The notes: generated by a model from the sequence alone, not told the origin. Shown: positions 29,147-39,073, counted from the stretch's first letter. The stretch: 63,541 nt of DNA from an uncultured Paraburkholderia sp. (GCA_940747215.1 CALNWS010000022.1:1-63541); one strand, 5' to 3'. A program made the numbers and translations.

Positions 29147-30820
29147 ATGGCATACAACCGTCGTTCGAAGAACATCACGCAAGGTGTGGCACGCTCGCCG
29201 AACCGCTCCATGTATTACGCGCTCGGCTACCAGAAGGAAGATTTCGACAAGCCGATGATCGGCATCGCCAACGGCCATTCCACGATTACGCCCTGCAACG
29301 CCGGCTTGCAACGGCTTGCCGATGCCGCCGTCGAAGCGATCAAACGCTCGGACGCCAATCCGCAGATCTTCGGCACGCCGACCATCTCGGACGGCATGTC
29401 GATGGGCACCGAAGGCATGAAGTATTCGCTCGTCTCGCGCGAAGTGATCTCCGACTGTATCGAGACCTGCATGCAAGGCCAGTGGATAGACGGCGTCGTC
29501 GTGATCGGCGGCTGCGACAAGAACATGCCAGGCGGCATGATCGGCATGTTGCGCACCAACGTGCCGAGCATTTACGTCTATGGCGGCACGATCCGTCCGG
29601 GGAAATGGAAAGGCGCCGATCTGACCATCGTGTCGTCGTTCGAAGCGGTCGGCGAGTTCACGGCGGGCCGCATGTCGCAAGAGGATTTCGAGGGCGTCGA
29701 ACAGAACGCGTGCCCGTCCACGGGTTCGTGCGGCGGCATGTACACGGCCAATACGATGAGCTCGTCGTTTGAAGCGCTCGGCATGTCGCTCATGTATTCG
29801 TCGACGATGGCGAACCCCGACCAGGAGAAAGTGGACTCGGCCGCGGAGTCCGCGCGCGCACTGGTCGAAGCGGTGAAGAAGGACCTGAAGCCGCGCGACA
29901 TCGTCACGCGAAAATCGATTGAAAATGCCGTGGCCGTGATCATGGCGACGGGCGGCTCCACCAACGCCGTGCTGCACTTCCTCGCGATTGCTCACGCGGC
30001 CGAAGTGGAATGGACGATCGAGGATTTCGAGCGCATGCGCAAGAAAGTGCCGGTGATCTGCAATCTGAAGCCGTCGGGCCAGTATGTCGCCACCGACATG
30101 CACAAGGCGGGCGGCATCCCGCAGGTCATGAAGATCCTGCTCGACGCGGAATTGCTGCACGGCGATTGCATCACCATCACCGACAAGACGATCGCCGAAG
30201 AGTTGAAGGACGTGCCGTCGAAACCGCGCGCCGACCAGCAGGTGATCTTCCCGATCGACAAGGCGCTCTACAAGGAAGGCCATCTCGCGATCCTGAAGGG
30301 CAACCTCGCCAAAGACGGCGCCGTGGCCAAGATCACGGGCCTGAAGAATCCCGTTATCACCGGCCCGGCGCGCGTGTTCGACGACGAGCAGAGCGCGCTG
30401 GAAGCGATTCTCGCGGACAGGATCGTTGCAGGCGACGTCGTGGTGCTGCGCTATCTCGGTCCCAAAGGCGGACCCGGAATGCCGGAGATGCTCGCGCCCA
30501 CGTCGGCGATCATCGGCAAAGGGCTTGGAGAAAGCGTCGGCCTGATCACCGACGGCCGTTTCTCGGGCGGCACGTGGGGGATAGTGGTCGGCCACGTGGC
30601 GCCGGAGGCATTCACGGGCGGTACGATTGCGCTCGTGCAGGAAGGCGATTCGATCACGATCGACGCTCACAAGCTGCTGCTGCAACTGAACGTCGGCGAC
30701 GCCGAATTGCAGCGCCGCCGCGCCGCTTGGAAGCAGCCCGAACCGAGCTACACGCGCGGCGTGATGGCGAAGTTCTTCGAGCTGGTGCAGCCGGCGAACA
30801 AGGGCGCGGTGACTGGCTAA
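29147..30820 (+). CDS. ilvD: Dihydroxy-acid dehydratase
   Basis: Fe-S enzyme of branched-chain amino-acid and pantoate synthesis; it dehydrates dihydroxyacids to the 2-oxoacids. It has 557 residues, normal for the short form. The cluster cysteines are in [14 protein letters not shown] and [34 protein letters not shown] and the C-terminal [11 protein letters not shown] are conserved. I chose the ATG at 29147 ([13 protein letters not shown]), with GGAG about 8 bases upstream. The enzyme also feeds pantothenate, matching the intact panC and panD. Its adjacent LysR regulator is dead, so expression may now be constitutive. Intact. Confidence 0.96.
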   Translation: MAYNRRSKNITQGVARSPNRSMYYALGYQKEDFDKPMIGIANGHSTITPCNAGLQRLADAAVEAIKRSDANPQIFGTPTISDGMSMGTEGMKYSLVSREVISDCIETCMQGQWIDGVVVIGGCDKNMPGGMIGMLRTNVPSIYVYGGTIRPGKWKGADLTIVSSFEAVGEFTAGRMSQEDFEGVEQNACPSTGSCGGMYTANTMSSSFEALGMSLMYSSTMANPDQEKVDSAAESARALVEAVKKDLKPRDIVTRKSIENAVAVIMATGGSTNAVLHFLAIAHAAEVEWTIEDFERMRKKVPVICNLKPSGQYVATDMHKAGGIPQVMKILLDAELLHGDCITITDKTIAEELKDVPSKPRADQQVIFPIDKALYKEGHLAILKGNLAKDGAVAKITGLKNPVITGPARVFDDEQSALEAILADRIVAGDVVVLRYLGPKGGPGMPEMLAPTSAIIGKGLGESVGLITDGRFSGGTWGIVVGHVAPEAFTGGTIALVQEGDSITIDAHKLLLQLNVGDAELQRRRAAWKQPEPSYTRGVMAKFFELVQPANKGAVTG

Positions 30821-30834
30821 CCGCTTCTTCCAAT

Positions 30835-30855
30835 AGCCCGCGAAGCAAGCGGGCT
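30835..30855 (+). terminator. Possible weak terminator hairpin after ilvD
   Basis: A perfect 7-bp stem (AGCCCGC / GCGGGCT) with a 7-base loop lies 14 bases after the ilvD stop. No T-run follows directly (only CTTTT 10 bases on), so termination would be inefficient. Confidence 0.45.
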
Positions 30856-30868
30856 ACGTAAACTCTTT

Positions 30869-30874
30869 TATAAT
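30869..30874 (+). promoter_or_regulatory. Consensus -10 element before the cytochrome c gene
   Basis: A perfect TATAAT lies 54 bases before the cytochrome c start. The -35 region at the proper distance falls inside the preceding hairpin and matches poorly. Confidence 0.4.
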
Positions 30875-30927
30875 GTTTGCACCACGAGCCGGGCGTCAGC
30901 CGGGCGTCTGAACCGGCGGAGACCAAC

Positions 30928-31266
30928 ATGAAATTCATATCGAATGCCGTGCTTGCAGCAGCGGTCGTGCTGGGCGCAGTCACCGGTGCCGGCAGTCCCT
31001 CGGCGCATGCCGAAGCGGCCGGGCTCGCGCTTGCGCAGCAGCAGAACTGCATGAGCTGTCACTCGGTAACGCGTCAGTTCATGGGACCGGCGCTGCACGA
31101 CGTCGCTGTGAAATACGCCGGCCACGAAGACACGGCGATCTATCTGCGTCACAAGATTCTGGATGGCAGCGCGAACGTGTGGGGCCCGTTACCGATGCCC
31201 GCCAACACGCAACTCACGCCGAATCAGGCAGCCACGCTGGCCACCTGGATCCTGTCGCTCAAGTAA
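30928..31266 (+). CDS. Periplasmic class I c-type cytochrome
   Basis: A 112-residue secreted cytochrome. It has a signal peptide (AAVVLGAVTGAGSPSAHAEA) and one haem-binding CMSCH motif near residue 41. The axial methionine is in the conserved loop VWGPLPMPANTQLTP near residue 87, followed by the closing helix NQAATLATWILSL. It carries electrons in the periplasm, like cytochromes c-551/552. I chose the ATG at 30928, which gives a normal signal peptide. It has its own -10 box after ilvD and ends three bases before the convergent DUF2486 remnant. Intact. Confidence 0.9.
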   Translation: MKFISNAVLAAAVVLGAVTGAGSPSAHAEAAGLALAQQQNCMSCHSVTRQFMGPALHDVAVKYAGHEDTAIYLRHKILDGSANVWGPLPMPANTQLTPNQAATLATWILSLK

Positions 31267-31268
31267 AA

Positions 31269-31824
31269 TCAGTTGCTCTTCGCGCGACGCGCGAGTTTTT
31301 CGGCAACCGCTTCCCGCACCCAGCCCGTCAGTTCCGTTTCGAGCGTGAGCGCCACTTCCCGCGTGATGTGATTCACGAGCCACGTGGTGTAATCCTGCAG
31401 CGCTTCGCGGCAGCGTGCCTCGACGATGCCGCGCCCTTCGCCCGTCAGAAAGCCCGCGAAGCGTCCACGCAGACGCTCGGCGATCACTTCCGCCGAGATC
31501 CGACGACGCCTGCGCGCCGCCTTCGCGTGCGATGTCGGGCGGCGCGGCCGGTTCGGCGCGATAGAACACGCCGGCCGATGCGGCCTCGCCCGCACCTTCG
31601 GGCGACAGCACCGGTACCGGGTTCGACGACAGCCGCGGCGCAAACACGGGTTCCTGTACATGTTGCGCTTCGGGCGCGAGCGCCGGTCTGGACGCGAACG
31701 ACGGCTCGCTCTGCGCAGACGGTTCGGCCGCTGCATCGTTTGAAGCGGGCCGCGTCTGGGTGCGATGGCCCGGTACGAGGATCTCGTTCAGAACCGGAAT
31801 GGAATTATCATTGGAATCGGACAC
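31269..31824 (-). pseudogene. DUF2486 family protein, frameshifted
   Basis: The first part (SDSNDNSIPVLNEILVPG) matches the DUF2486 proteins of Burkholderia, with a low-complexity acidic middle. Near 31500 the frame breaks: after AQASSDLGG the expected conserved helix region (ISAEVIAERLRGRFAGFLTG, EGRGIVEARCREALQDYTTW, TGWVREAVAEKLARR) is found in the next frame, ending at 31269. The start is GTG at 31824, supported by GGAGGAG five to eight bases before it. The function of the family is unknown; its usual neighbour here is holC upstream. Confidence 0.83.
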
Positions 31825-31961
31825 GTGCTCCTCCGCGTTTGAGTCGAGATGAAACAGTATGAGCCTCGAACCGGGGCCGGGGCCCGCAGCGTTCAAGGCC
31901 GCGCGTGCGCCGGATGCCTGCAACGCGGCACCTCGCACGCGCACGGATGGCAGGATGGCAG

Positions 31962-32378
31962 TTAGCTGCCTTGCTTGTAGTTGTTCAAAGCATAGCCGCG
32001 ATCGCGATAGAAACGATAGCGCTCGCGGCCGGCAATGAGCTCGTTGTGTGCGTTACCGACCACTTCAAGCAATCTTTCGAAGCGCGCGAATTGCGCGGGG
32101 ACGGTGGCGCCCAGATTGAGCAGCACCTGGTGATGCGGAACGTCGTCGAGCGATTCCGCCAGCACGATCGGCGTTTGCGCGGCGAGCGGCGTGCCCGCCA
32201 TGCAATGCGGCACGAAGTCGAGCGGCGAGAAGGTCCACAACTGCTCGTCGAACGCACGCAGGCGCGCAGGTTTGGCCAGCACGATGGTCGGCTGGCCGGC
32301 CTGAAACGCCTTGCGGATCAGACGGCATGCGTACAGCAGCGAGTCGCCCACGTTCGAGTGAAAATCGATTCTCGTCAT
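31962..32378 (-). CDS. holC: DNA polymerase III subunit chi
   Basis: Clamp-loader accessory subunit that binds SSB and psi at the replication fork. It has 138 residues, the normal length. The family blocks are MTRIDFHSNVGDSLLYACRL, IVLAKPARLRAFDEQLWTF, DFVPHCMAG and RERYRFYRDRGYALNNY. It follows pepA on the same strand with a gap of 52 bases, a conserved pepA-holC pair in proteobacteria. Intact. Confidence 0.94.
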   Translation of the reverse strand: MTRIDFHSNVGDSLLYACRLIRKAFQAGQPTIVLAKPARLRAFDEQLWTFSPLDFVPHCMAGTPLAAQTPIVLAESLDDVPHHQVLLNLGATVPAQFARFERLLEVVGNAHNELIAGRERYRFYRDRGYALNNYKQGS

Positions 32379-32430
32379 GAGCGGCCCCGCTGCACGTGCA
32401 CAAGGGAGCCTGCGCTTTTACTGCAATGCG

Positions 32431-33942
32431 TCATTGTCCGGCGCGATCGATGAGGAACTGCGCGAGCAGCGGCACCGGACGGCCGGTGGCGCCCTTCGCC
32501 GCACCGCTCTTCCACGCGGTGCCGGCGATGTCGAGGTGCGCCCACGGATACGCGTCGGTGAAGCGCGACAGGAAACACGCCGCCGTGACGCTACCGGCCG
32601 GGCGGCCGCCGATGTTGGCGAGGTCGGCGAAGTTCGACTTCAACTGATCCTGGTACTCGTCGTCGAGCGGCATGCGCCAAGCCGGGTCGGATGCCTCGCG
32701 CGAAGCGTCGAGCAACTCGCCCGCGAGCGCGTCGTCTTTCGAGAACAGGCCGCTGTTGTGATGGCCGAGCGCGATGATGCAGGCGCCCGTGAGCGTGGCG
32801 ATGTCGATCACCGCGGCCGGCTTGAAGCGCTCGGCATAGGTGAGCGCGTCGCACAGAATGAGACGGCCTTCAGCGTCCGTGTTCAGCACTTCGATCGTGA
32901 GACCCTTCATGCTGGTGACGACGTCGCCCGGCTTCGTGGCCGTTGCCGACGGCATGTTCTCGACGGCCGGAATGATGCCGACCACGTTGATCTTCAGACC
33001 CATCTCGGCGACGGCGCGCAGCGTGCCCAGCACCGAGCCAGAGCCGCACATGTCGTACTTCATCTCGTCCATGCCTTCGCCCGGCTTGAGCGAGATGCCG
33101 CCCGTGTCGAACGTCACGCCCTTGCCCACCAGCACCACCGGCGCAGCCTTCGCGGCACCGCCCTGGTACTGCAGCACGATGAATTGCGCGGGTTCCACCG
33201 AGCCTGCCGTGACCGACAGGAACGAGCCCATTTTCAGCGCTTCGCACTGTTTCTCGCCGAGCACCTCGACCTTCAGCTTCCAGTCTTTCGCAAGCTTCTT
33301 CGCGATGTTGGCGAGGTAGGTGGGCGTGCAGACGTTGCTCGGCAGATTGCCGAGGTCGCGCGTGAGGTCCATGCCGTTGGCAAGCGCGGCGCCCTGCTTG
33401 GCGGCCACCTTAGCGAGCTTCTCGTCGCCGGTGTTGACGCTGAAGACGATGCGCTTCAACGCGCGCGCCGTGGTGTCCGGCTTGCTCTTCATCTGCGTGA
33501 ACCTGTAGGTCAGCTCGCGCAGCGCGAGGATCGCGGCGCGCACACCCCAGTCGGCCGTACGCTCGAGAATGAGCAGTTGAGCCAGCGTGAAGGTGACCTG
33601 CACGACCTTGGTGGGCAGCAGCGCACGCCATGCGGCGCGCACCGCGTCGCCATAGGCTTTCTGGCTGAAAGCGTCCTGCTTGCCGAGGCCGACCAGCAGC
33701 ACCCGCGAAGCGCCGATGCCTGACACTTCATGCAGGAACAGCGTGGTGCCCGCCTTGCCGTCCATGTCGCCCGCCTTGATGATGCGTGTCAGCAGGCCGC
33801 GTGTGGCCTCGTCGATCTCGAGCGCCGCGCCCGAGAGCGTTTGCGACTCGAACACACCGATTACGATGCAATCGGATTTCCCAGTCAGGAAACCGTTTGA
33901 CGAGCCTTTGGTCCAATCACAGGCTTTTATGCTAAAGTCCAT
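32431..33942 (-). CDS. pepA: Leucyl aminopeptidase (M17)
   Basis: Cytoplasmic di-metal aminopeptidase that removes N-terminal residues from peptides. It has 503 residues, the usual size. The metal-binding and catalytic blocks are [36 protein letters not shown] and the M17 signature [14 protein letters not shown]. The N-terminal macro-like domain is also complete ([12 protein letters not shown]). It is divergent from lptF, with about 135 bases between starts that must hold both promoters, and is probably co-transcribed with holC. Intact. Confidence 0.96.
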   Translation of the reverse strand: MDFSIKACDWTKGSSNGFLTGKSDCIVIGVFESQTLSGAALEIDEATRGLLTRIIKAGDMDGKAGTTLFLHEVSGIGASRVLLVGLGKQDAFSQKAYGDAVRAAWRALLPTKVVQVTFTLAQLLILERTADWGVRAAILALRELTYRFTQMKSKPDTTARALKRIVFSVNTGDEKLAKVAAKQGAALANGMDLTRDLGNLPSNVCTPTYLANIAKKLAKDWKLKVEVLGEKQCEALKMGSFLSVTAGSVEPAQFIVLQYQGGAAKAAPVVLVGKGVTFDTGGISLKPGEGMDEMKYDMCGSGSVLGTLRAVAEMGLKINVVGIIPAVENMPSATATKPGDVVTSMKGLTIEVLNTDAEGRLILCDALTYAERFKPAAVIDIATLTGACIIALGHHNSGLFSKDDALAGELLDASREASDPAWRMPLDDEYQDQLKSNFADLANIGGRPAGSVTAACFLSRFTDAYPWAHLDIAGTAWKSGAAKGATGRPVPLLAQFLIDRAGQ

Positions 33943-34078
33943 CGCGCTTGTCCTCGGATAAAATCTGGGCTTAGGATGAAAGTCACAATTATCCGCTATT
34001 TTTCCCGCGGCGGCTGCACCGGAAGCGTGACAGGACCGACCCGCGCGTCACTGAGAGCGCCCCCTCTCGTCATCAATA

Positions 34079-35173
34079 ATGATCTTCGAACGCTCCCTCC
34101 AGCGCGAACTCGCGTATACGGCTGGTGCCGTGTTCATGGTTCTGCTCACGCTCGTGCTGACCACGATGATGATCCGCATCGTCGGCTTCGCGGCTTCGGG
34201 CGAGATCGACCCGCGCGACGTGCTGGTTCTGATCGGGCTGACCATGATCGGCTATCTGGCCATCATGCTCGTCGCGACCCTGTTCGTGTCCATTCTGTTC
34301 GTGCTGACCCGCTGGTACAAAGACTCCGAGATGGTCGTGTGGCTTTCGTCGGGTGTCAGTCTGACCCAGTTCATCAAGCCGATCGGTATTTTTGCCACGC
34401 CGATCATCATCCTCATCATGTTCTTCGTGTTCGTCGGCTGGCCGTGGTCGAATCAGCAGAGCAAACTGATCCGCGCGCGCTTCCAGCAGCGCGACGAAGT
34501 TTCGCTGCTGGTGCCGGGCCAGTTCCGCGAATCGGCGACGAGCCAGCGCGTGTTCTTCATCGAGAAGATGTCGCCCGACCAGGGCCACGTGGAGAACGTG
34601 TTCGTCACCAGCACGGAAAACGGCAAGGTCAACGTGGTGGTGTCGAAGAACGGCCATACCGAAACGCATAAAAACGGCGATCGTTTCGTCGTGCTGGAAA
34701 ACGGCCGGCGTTACGACGGCGAGCCGGGGCATCTCGATTTCCGTATCATGGAATTCGAGCGTTACAGCGTGAAGATCCAGAGCCAGCCGGTAGTGAATAC
34801 ACCCACTACCACGGGCACGCCCACACTCACTCTGCTGCGCAAGCCAACCAACGACAACCTCGCCGAGTTTGCGTGGCGCGCCGGGCTGCCGCTCATCGCG
34901 ATCAATCTGATGCTGCTCGCCATTCCGCTTGCGCACCAGAACCCGCGCAGAAGCCGCACCATCAATCTGGTGATGGCGGTGCTCATCTATCTGACGTATT
35001 CGAATCTGTTGAACGTGGTGCAGTCGTGGATCGAGCAGGGCAAGATGTCCTTCAGTGTGGGAATCGTGATTCTTCACGTTATCGTGGCGGCGATCGTCGC
35101 GTTCATATTCTGGCTGCGCGTGCGCAACCGGCCGCTCTTCACGCGTGCTATGTTTAGCCGTTCGGGAGCCTGA
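34079..35173 (+). CDS. lptF: Lipopolysaccharide export permease LptF
   Basis: One of the two membrane subunits of the LptB2FG transporter that extracts LPS from the inner membrane. It has 364 residues, with six membrane helices around a periplasmic beta-jellyroll. The start is MIFERSLQRELAYTAGAVFM. Helices include LVLIGLTMIGYLAIMLVATL and, at the end, FSVGIVILHVIVAAIVAFIF. The periplasmic domain shows RVFFIEKMS and RIMEFERYSVKI. It is followed 3 bases later by lptG. Essential and intact, in line with the retained LPS genes near 52-57 kb. Confidence 0.94.
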   Translation: MIFERSLQRELAYTAGAVFMVLLTLVLTTMMIRIVGFAASGEIDPRDVLVLIGLTMIGYLAIMLVATLFVSILFVLTRWYKDSEMVVWLSSGVSLTQFIKPIGIFATPIIILIMFFVFVGWPWSNQQSKLIRARFQQRDEVSLLVPGQFRESATSQRVFFIEKMSPDQGHVENVFVTSTENGKVNVVVSKNGHTETHKNGDRFVVLENGRRYDGEPGHLDFRIMEFERYSVKIQSQPVVNTPTTTGTPTLTLLRKPTNDNLAEFAWRAGLPLIAINLMLLAIPLAHQNPRRSRTINLVMAVLIYLTYSNLLNVVQSWIEQGKMSFSVGIVILHVIVAAIVAFIFWLRVRNRPLFTRAMFSRSGA

Positions 35174-35176
35174 CCG

Positions 35177-36322
35177 ATGCGCATTTATGAAAGGTATTTC
35201 GCGCGTCAGATCTATCTCACGTTCATCTTCATTCTGTTCGCGTTTTCAGGGCTGTTTTTCTTTTTCGACCTGATCAACGAACTGAATTCGGTTGGCCACG
35301 GCAACTACAAATTCCAGTACGCGGTGCTGTGCGTCGCGTTGCAAACGCCGTCGCGTTTCTACGAAATCATTCCGGTCGCCGCGTTGATCAGCGCGATCTA
35401 CGTGTTCGCGCAAATGGCGGCGAATTCCGAGTACACAATTTTCCGTGTGTCGGGTCTCGCGACGAATCAGGCGCTGCGTTTGCTCCTGAAGATCGGCATT
35501 CCACTCGTGTTCCTCACGTATCTGATCGGCGAAGTGGTGGGCCCGTACACCGACCAGCTTTCCGAGCGCGTGCGTCTGGAAGCGTTGGAGTCGTCAGTAT
35601 CGAGCAATTTCCAGTCGGGCGTGTGGGTGAAGGACACGCTCACTGCGCGCGCGGATGGCGAACAGGTCACGCGTTTCGTGAACGTCGGCGAACTGAAGCC
35701 AGACGCGACGATCAGCAACGTGCGCATCTACGAATTCGATTCGAAGTTCCGTCTATCGAACGTGCGGATTGCGAAGAGCGGCAAGTATCAGCCGCCGGGT
35801 CACTGGCAACTGACGGACGTCACCGACACGCAATTGATCGACGTGCCGCCTCCGGGCACGCCGGCCGACACACTGAATCCGGTGTATCGCGCGAAACAGG
35901 TGACGTTGCCCGAGTATTCGTTGCGCTCGGAACTGACGCCGCAGATTCTGTCGGTGCTGATGGTGTCGCCGGATCGCATGTCGATGTTCAACCTGTTCCG
36001 CTACATCCAGCATTTGACGGAGAACCATCAGGACACGCAGCGTTATGAGATCGCGTTGTGGCGCAAGCTGCTGTATCCGTTCGCGGTGTTCGTGATGCTG
36101 GTGCTCTCGCTGCCGTTTGCGTATCTGCATACGCGCGCCGGCGTGGTGGGTGTGAATGTGTTCGGCGGGATCATGCTGGGCATGAGCTTCCAGTTGTTCA
36201 ACACGCTCTTCTCGCACATAGGCAACCTGAACACGTGGCCCGCACCGATGACGGCGGCCACGCCGGCGCTGATCTATCTGGTGCTGGGGCTGGTTGGATT
36301 GAAATGGGTTGATCGCCATTAG
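35177..36322 (+). CDS. lptG: Lipopolysaccharide export permease LptG
   Basis: Second membrane subunit of the LPS extraction transporter LptB2FG. It has 381 residues. It begins MRIYERYFARQIYLTFIFIL and shows the family block ALQTPSRFYEIIPVAALISA near residue 55, a long periplasmic domain, and C-terminal helices (LYPFAVFVMLVLSLPFAYLH, GGIMLGMSFQLFNTLFSHIG). The start is three bases after lptF, so they form an operon. A CbiX-type chelatase begins 11 bases after its stop. Intact. Confidence 0.94.
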   Translation: MRIYERYFARQIYLTFIFILFAFSGLFFFFDLINELNSVGHGNYKFQYAVLCVALQTPSRFYEIIPVAALISAIYVFAQMAANSEYTIFRVSGLATNQALRLLLKIGIPLVFLTYLIGEVVGPYTDQLSERVRLEALESSVSSNFQSGVWVKDTLTARADGEQVTRFVNVGELKPDATISNVRIYEFDSKFRLSNVRIAKSGKYQPPGHWQLTDVTDTQLIDVPPPGTPADTLNPVYRAKQVTLPEYSLRSELTPQILSVLMVSPDRMSMFNLFRYIQHLTENHQDTQRYEIALWRKLLYPFAVFVMLVLSLPFAYLHTRAGVVGVNVFGGIMLGMSFQLFNTLFSHIGNLNTWPAPMTAATPALIYLVLGLVGLKWVDRH

Positions 36323-36333
36323 GAGCCGGGGTC

Positions 36334-36708
36334 ATGGCTACGCATGGAATGGTGTTGTTCGGGCATGGCGCGCGGGATGTCAGATGGCGGGAGCCGTTCG
36401 AGCGACTCGCCGTCAAGTTACGCGCCGCGCGGGATGATGCTGGGCCGGTCTCACTGGCCTTTCTCGGGCTGATGGCGCCGGATTTGCCTACAGCCATTGG
36501 GGCGCTTGTCGCCGACGGGTGTTCGGTTGTGACTGTTGTGCCTGTTTTTTTGGGGCAAGGTGGACACATTCGGCGGGATTTGCCTGAGATTCTTGATCGT
36601 TGTAGGGTGGAATTTTCTGACGTTGAGATTCGGTGTGCTACCGCTGTTGGTGAAGACGACGGTGTGATTGATGCTGTTGTTGGGTTTTGCCTGCGGCAGG
36701 CTTTTTAA
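36334..36708 (+). CDS. cbiX: Short CbiX-type chelatase (sirohydrochlorin chelatase family)
   Basis: A 124-residue single-domain chelatase of the CbiX-S type. The metal-binding histidines are in MVLFGHGARDVRW and FLGQGGHIRRDLPEIL. Such enzymes insert cobalt or iron into sirohydrochlorin for B12 or siroheme. Codon use is odd for the window: many T- and G-ending codons and runs such as GTTTTTTTGGGG, with visibly lower GC than lptFG. It sits between lptG and the broken SUMT gene, whose product would supply its substrate, so its substrate supply from this locus looks lost. The frame itself is open. Confidence 0.82.
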   Translation: MATHGMVLFGHGARDVRWREPFERLAVKLRAARDDAGPVSLAFLGLMAPDLPTAIGALVADGCSVVTVVPVFLGQGGHIRRDLPEILDRCRVEFSDVEIRCATAVGEDDGVIDAVVGFCLRQAF

Positions 36709-36738
36709 GGTTTTCGGTTTTATTCTTCTCTGTTCTTT

Positions 36739-36780
36739 CTTTGCCTACTTTCTTTGCGGCGGCAAAGAAAGTAGGCAAAG
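36739..36780. repeat. Perfect 19-bp inverted repeat in an A-rich intergenic stretch
   Basis: The arms CTTTGCCTACTTTCTTTGC and GCAAAGAAAGTAGGCAAAG are separated by GGCG. It is followed by a GC-rich piece (GCCCCGCACAGGGGC, itself a dyad) and about 100 very A-rich bases up to the SUMT remnant. I recall similar hairpins scattered between Burkholderia genes, so it is probably a dispersed intergenic repeat that may also end transcripts of both flanking genes. Confidence 0.8.
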
Positions 36781-36940
36781 TAGGTGCCTGCCCCGCACAG
36801 GGGCGGCGCTAATAAACCACTAACAAAACAAGGAAAGGCCAAAACAAAAAAACCGCCGAAGGCAAAAACAAACCCTAAGCAGCAACTAAAACCGCCCCCA
36901 ACATCAACGCTCAGCTGCCGGACAGTAAAAGCCTCTCCAA

Positions 36941-37618
36941 TCATAAGCAGAGAAGGCTGCGACGCATCAACCCACTAGAAGCCTCACCGCAGGCAAGCTC
37001 CTCAAGAGTCAAAGTCAAAACCCTTTCCCGAGCCGTGCTGCAAGCCTCGACGACAGCCACAAGCGTAGACACAGCACGTCCAGCATCGATCAACTGCTGT
37101 GCAATCTCGACCCCACTATCACGGCCCATATAGAACACGAGAGAATCCGCATTCACCTGCTCACGAATCTCATCCGACCTAGGCACGCGACTAAAAGTGG
37201 CCAGCGCAACACTGCGCGACACACCCCGCAACGTCAGAGACCGCTTCAACGTCGCCGCACTGGCCAGCGCAGCAGTAATGCCGGGCACCACCTCATACTC
37301 GATGCCCGCAGCCTCCAGCGCCCGCATCTCTTCATCGACGCGGCCAAACAGCATCGGGTCGCCGCCCTTCAGTCGCACGACCACGTCGTGCTCCAGCGCG
37401 GCATCCACGATCTGCTTGTTGATGATGAACTGCTGCGCCGTCGACAACTGCCACACCGCTTGCCAACCGCAATCTGCCGCGCGTGCGAAGGCGCATAGTC
37501 GAGCATCGCAGGCTCGACCAGCACATCGTGCAACACCACGTCGGCACTCGCGAGAAGCCGCGCACCGTAATCAGATCCGCGGAGCCCGGTCCCTCGCCGA
37601 TCAGATAAACTTACCCAT
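36941..37618 (-). pseudogene. cobA: Uroporphyrinogen-III C-methyltransferase (SUMT), frameshifted
   Basis: SUMT makes precorrin-2, the branch point to siroheme and B12. The start MGKF runs at once into TGA, while the correct continuation, YLIGEGPGSADLITVRG, is in the next frame: one base is missing near 37607. ARLLASADVVLHDVLVEPAM and HARQIAVGKRCG follow. A second one-base loss near 37455 separates them from QLSTAQQFI and the long intact remainder (ALEHDVVVRLKGGDPMLFGR, VVPGITAALASAATLKRSLT, FYMGRDSG). The last residues also look altered. It is the last gene of the leftward sulfate cluster and would have served the siroheme of CysI. Confidence 0.9.
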
Positions 37619-37672
37619 TTGCTCAACCTGTCCGTTAGGAGGGCGCGATCCAACGCAGCAACGCGTCAGACG

Positions 37673-38992
37673 TTACGCCGAAAACGCCCGGATCATGCCC
37701 GCAGTGACCGTGTGATGCGTCGCCTCGTCGATCAGCACGAACACGCCCGTGCCCTGATGCGAGTCGTACACGTCGCACACCACCGGCTTCTGCAACGTCA
37801 GCGCCACACGGCCGATGTCGTTCATCGCCAGCTCCTTGCGGTCCGTCGCTTGCGACAGCGTGTGCACGTCGAGCACTTCCTTAATCGCGCCGATCCGCGC
37901 GAACACCGTGTTCGTGGTCTGCTTCAGCAGATACTTGCGCTGCGTCGAGAGCGGCGTGTCGTCGAACCAACACAGGTCCGCTTCCAGCTTCTTCGCCGGC
38001 TCCGGCGCCGCTTCGCTCAGCACGAACGTATCGCCGCGCGACACGTCCACGTCTTCCGCGAGACGGATCGTCACGGTCTGGCCCGCGAACGCGTGATCCA
38101 CCGCCGCCGTGCCGCCCACCACCGGCGCGATGATCTCGGCAACCGTCGCTTCGCGATTGGCCGGCAGCACGACGATCGTGTCGCCAACCTTCACTTCGCC
38201 CGCTTCGACACGGCCCATGTAGCCGCGGAAATCGTCAGCTTGGCTGCCGTCCTGACGTGCCACCCACTGCACCGGGAAACGCAGCGCTTGGCCTGTCGGC
38301 ACATCCACCGGCAAGGCTTCCAGCACGTCGAGCAGCGGCTCGCCCGCGTACCATGGCATGCTTTCGCTCGCCGTCACGATGTTATCGCCCTTGAGCGCCA
38401 ACACCGGCACGAAACGCACGTCGCTCAAGCCGAGGTGACGTGCCAGTTCGACATAAGCATCGCGAATCTCGTTGAAGCGCGTTTCGCTGTACTCGACCAG
38501 GTCCATCTTGTTGATCGCGACGATCACGTGCTGAAGACCCAGCAGCTTCACGATTGCGCTATGACGCTTGGTTTGCGGCGGCAGCAGTTGCGCGACGCCG
38601 TCCACGAAAGCGACGCGCGTGGCGTCCACCAGAATGATCACGGCGTGCGCAGTCGACGCACCCGTCACCATGTTGCGCGTGTACTGCTCGTGACCCGGCG
38701 TGTCGGCGATGATGAACTTGCGCTTGGCCGTCGCGAAGTAACGGTACGCGACATCGATCGTGATGCCCTGCTCGCGCTCGGCTTCGAGGCCGTCCGTCAG
38801 CAGCGACAAATCGATTTCGTCGCCTACGGTGCGCTTGTTCTTCGCGCGCGACAGTGCGGAAAGCTGGTCGGAGAACACGGCCTTGCTGTCGTACAGCAGA
38901 CGGCCGATCAACGTGCTCTTGCCGTCGTCTACGCTACCCGCGGTGATGAAACGCAGCACGTCGAGGTCTTCTGGTTGATGAACGCTACTCAT
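37673..38992 (-). CDS. cysN: Sulfate adenylyltransferase subunit 1 (GTPase)
   Basis: GTPase subunit that drives sulfate activation to APS together with CysD. It has 439 residues. The P-loop GSVDDGKSTLIGRLLYDS is near residue 20, DTPGHEQYTRNMVTGAS is the G3 box, and NKMDLVEYSETRF is the G4 box; EF-Tu-like beta-barrel domains follow. I chose the ATG at 38992 (MSSVHQPEDLDVLRF). It is the only gene of the sulfate cluster with no visible lesion, but its partner cysD is broken, so it is probably functionless unless another cysD exists. Two inverted repeats separate it from cysD. Confidence 0.93.
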   Translation of the reverse strand: MSSVHQPEDLDVLRFITAGSVDDGKSTLIGRLLYDSKAVFSDQLSALSRAKNKRTVGDEIDLSLLTDGLEAEREQGITIDVAYRYFATAKRKFIIADTPGHEQYTRNMVTGASTAHAVIILVDATRVAFVDGVAQLLPPQTKRHSAIVKLLGLQHVIVAINKMDLVEYSETRFNEIRDAYVELARHLGLSDVRFVPVLALKGDNIVTASESMPWYAGEPLLDVLEALPVDVPTGQALRFPVQWVARQDGSQADDFRGYMGRVEAGEVKVGDTIVVLPANREATVAEIIAPVVGGTAAVDHAFAGQTVTIRLAEDVDVSRGDTFVLSEAAPEPAKKLEADLCWFDDTPLSTQRKYLLKQTTNTVFARIGAIKEVLDVHTLSQATDRKELAMNDIGRVALTLQKPVVCDVYDSHQGTGVFVLIDEATHHTVTAGMIRAFSA

Positions 38993-39009
38993 GATTGAAT
39001 GTCCTTTGT

Positions 39010-39045
39010 CGATCAGAGTAAGTGCTAAAGCACTTACTCTGATCG
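39010..39045. repeat. Perfect 17-bp inverted repeat between cysD and cysN
   Basis: The arms CGATCAGAGTAAGTGCT and AGCACTTACTCTGATCG have an AA spacer. It lies 18 bases upstream of the cysN start in the leftward operon, so it would form a very strong hairpin just before the cysN ribosome-binding region. Confidence 0.85.
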
Positions 39046-39073
39046 ATCCCATGCAACTTGTTGCGGTCGCTCC

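Noticed and set aside
29120..30685. Long minus-strand frame (521 codons) opposite ilvD
   Set aside because: Shadow of ilvD codon bias, no domain features.
37619..38998. Long plus-strand frame opposite cysN
   Set aside because: Arginine/histidine-rich shadow; cysN on the other strand has all its motifs.
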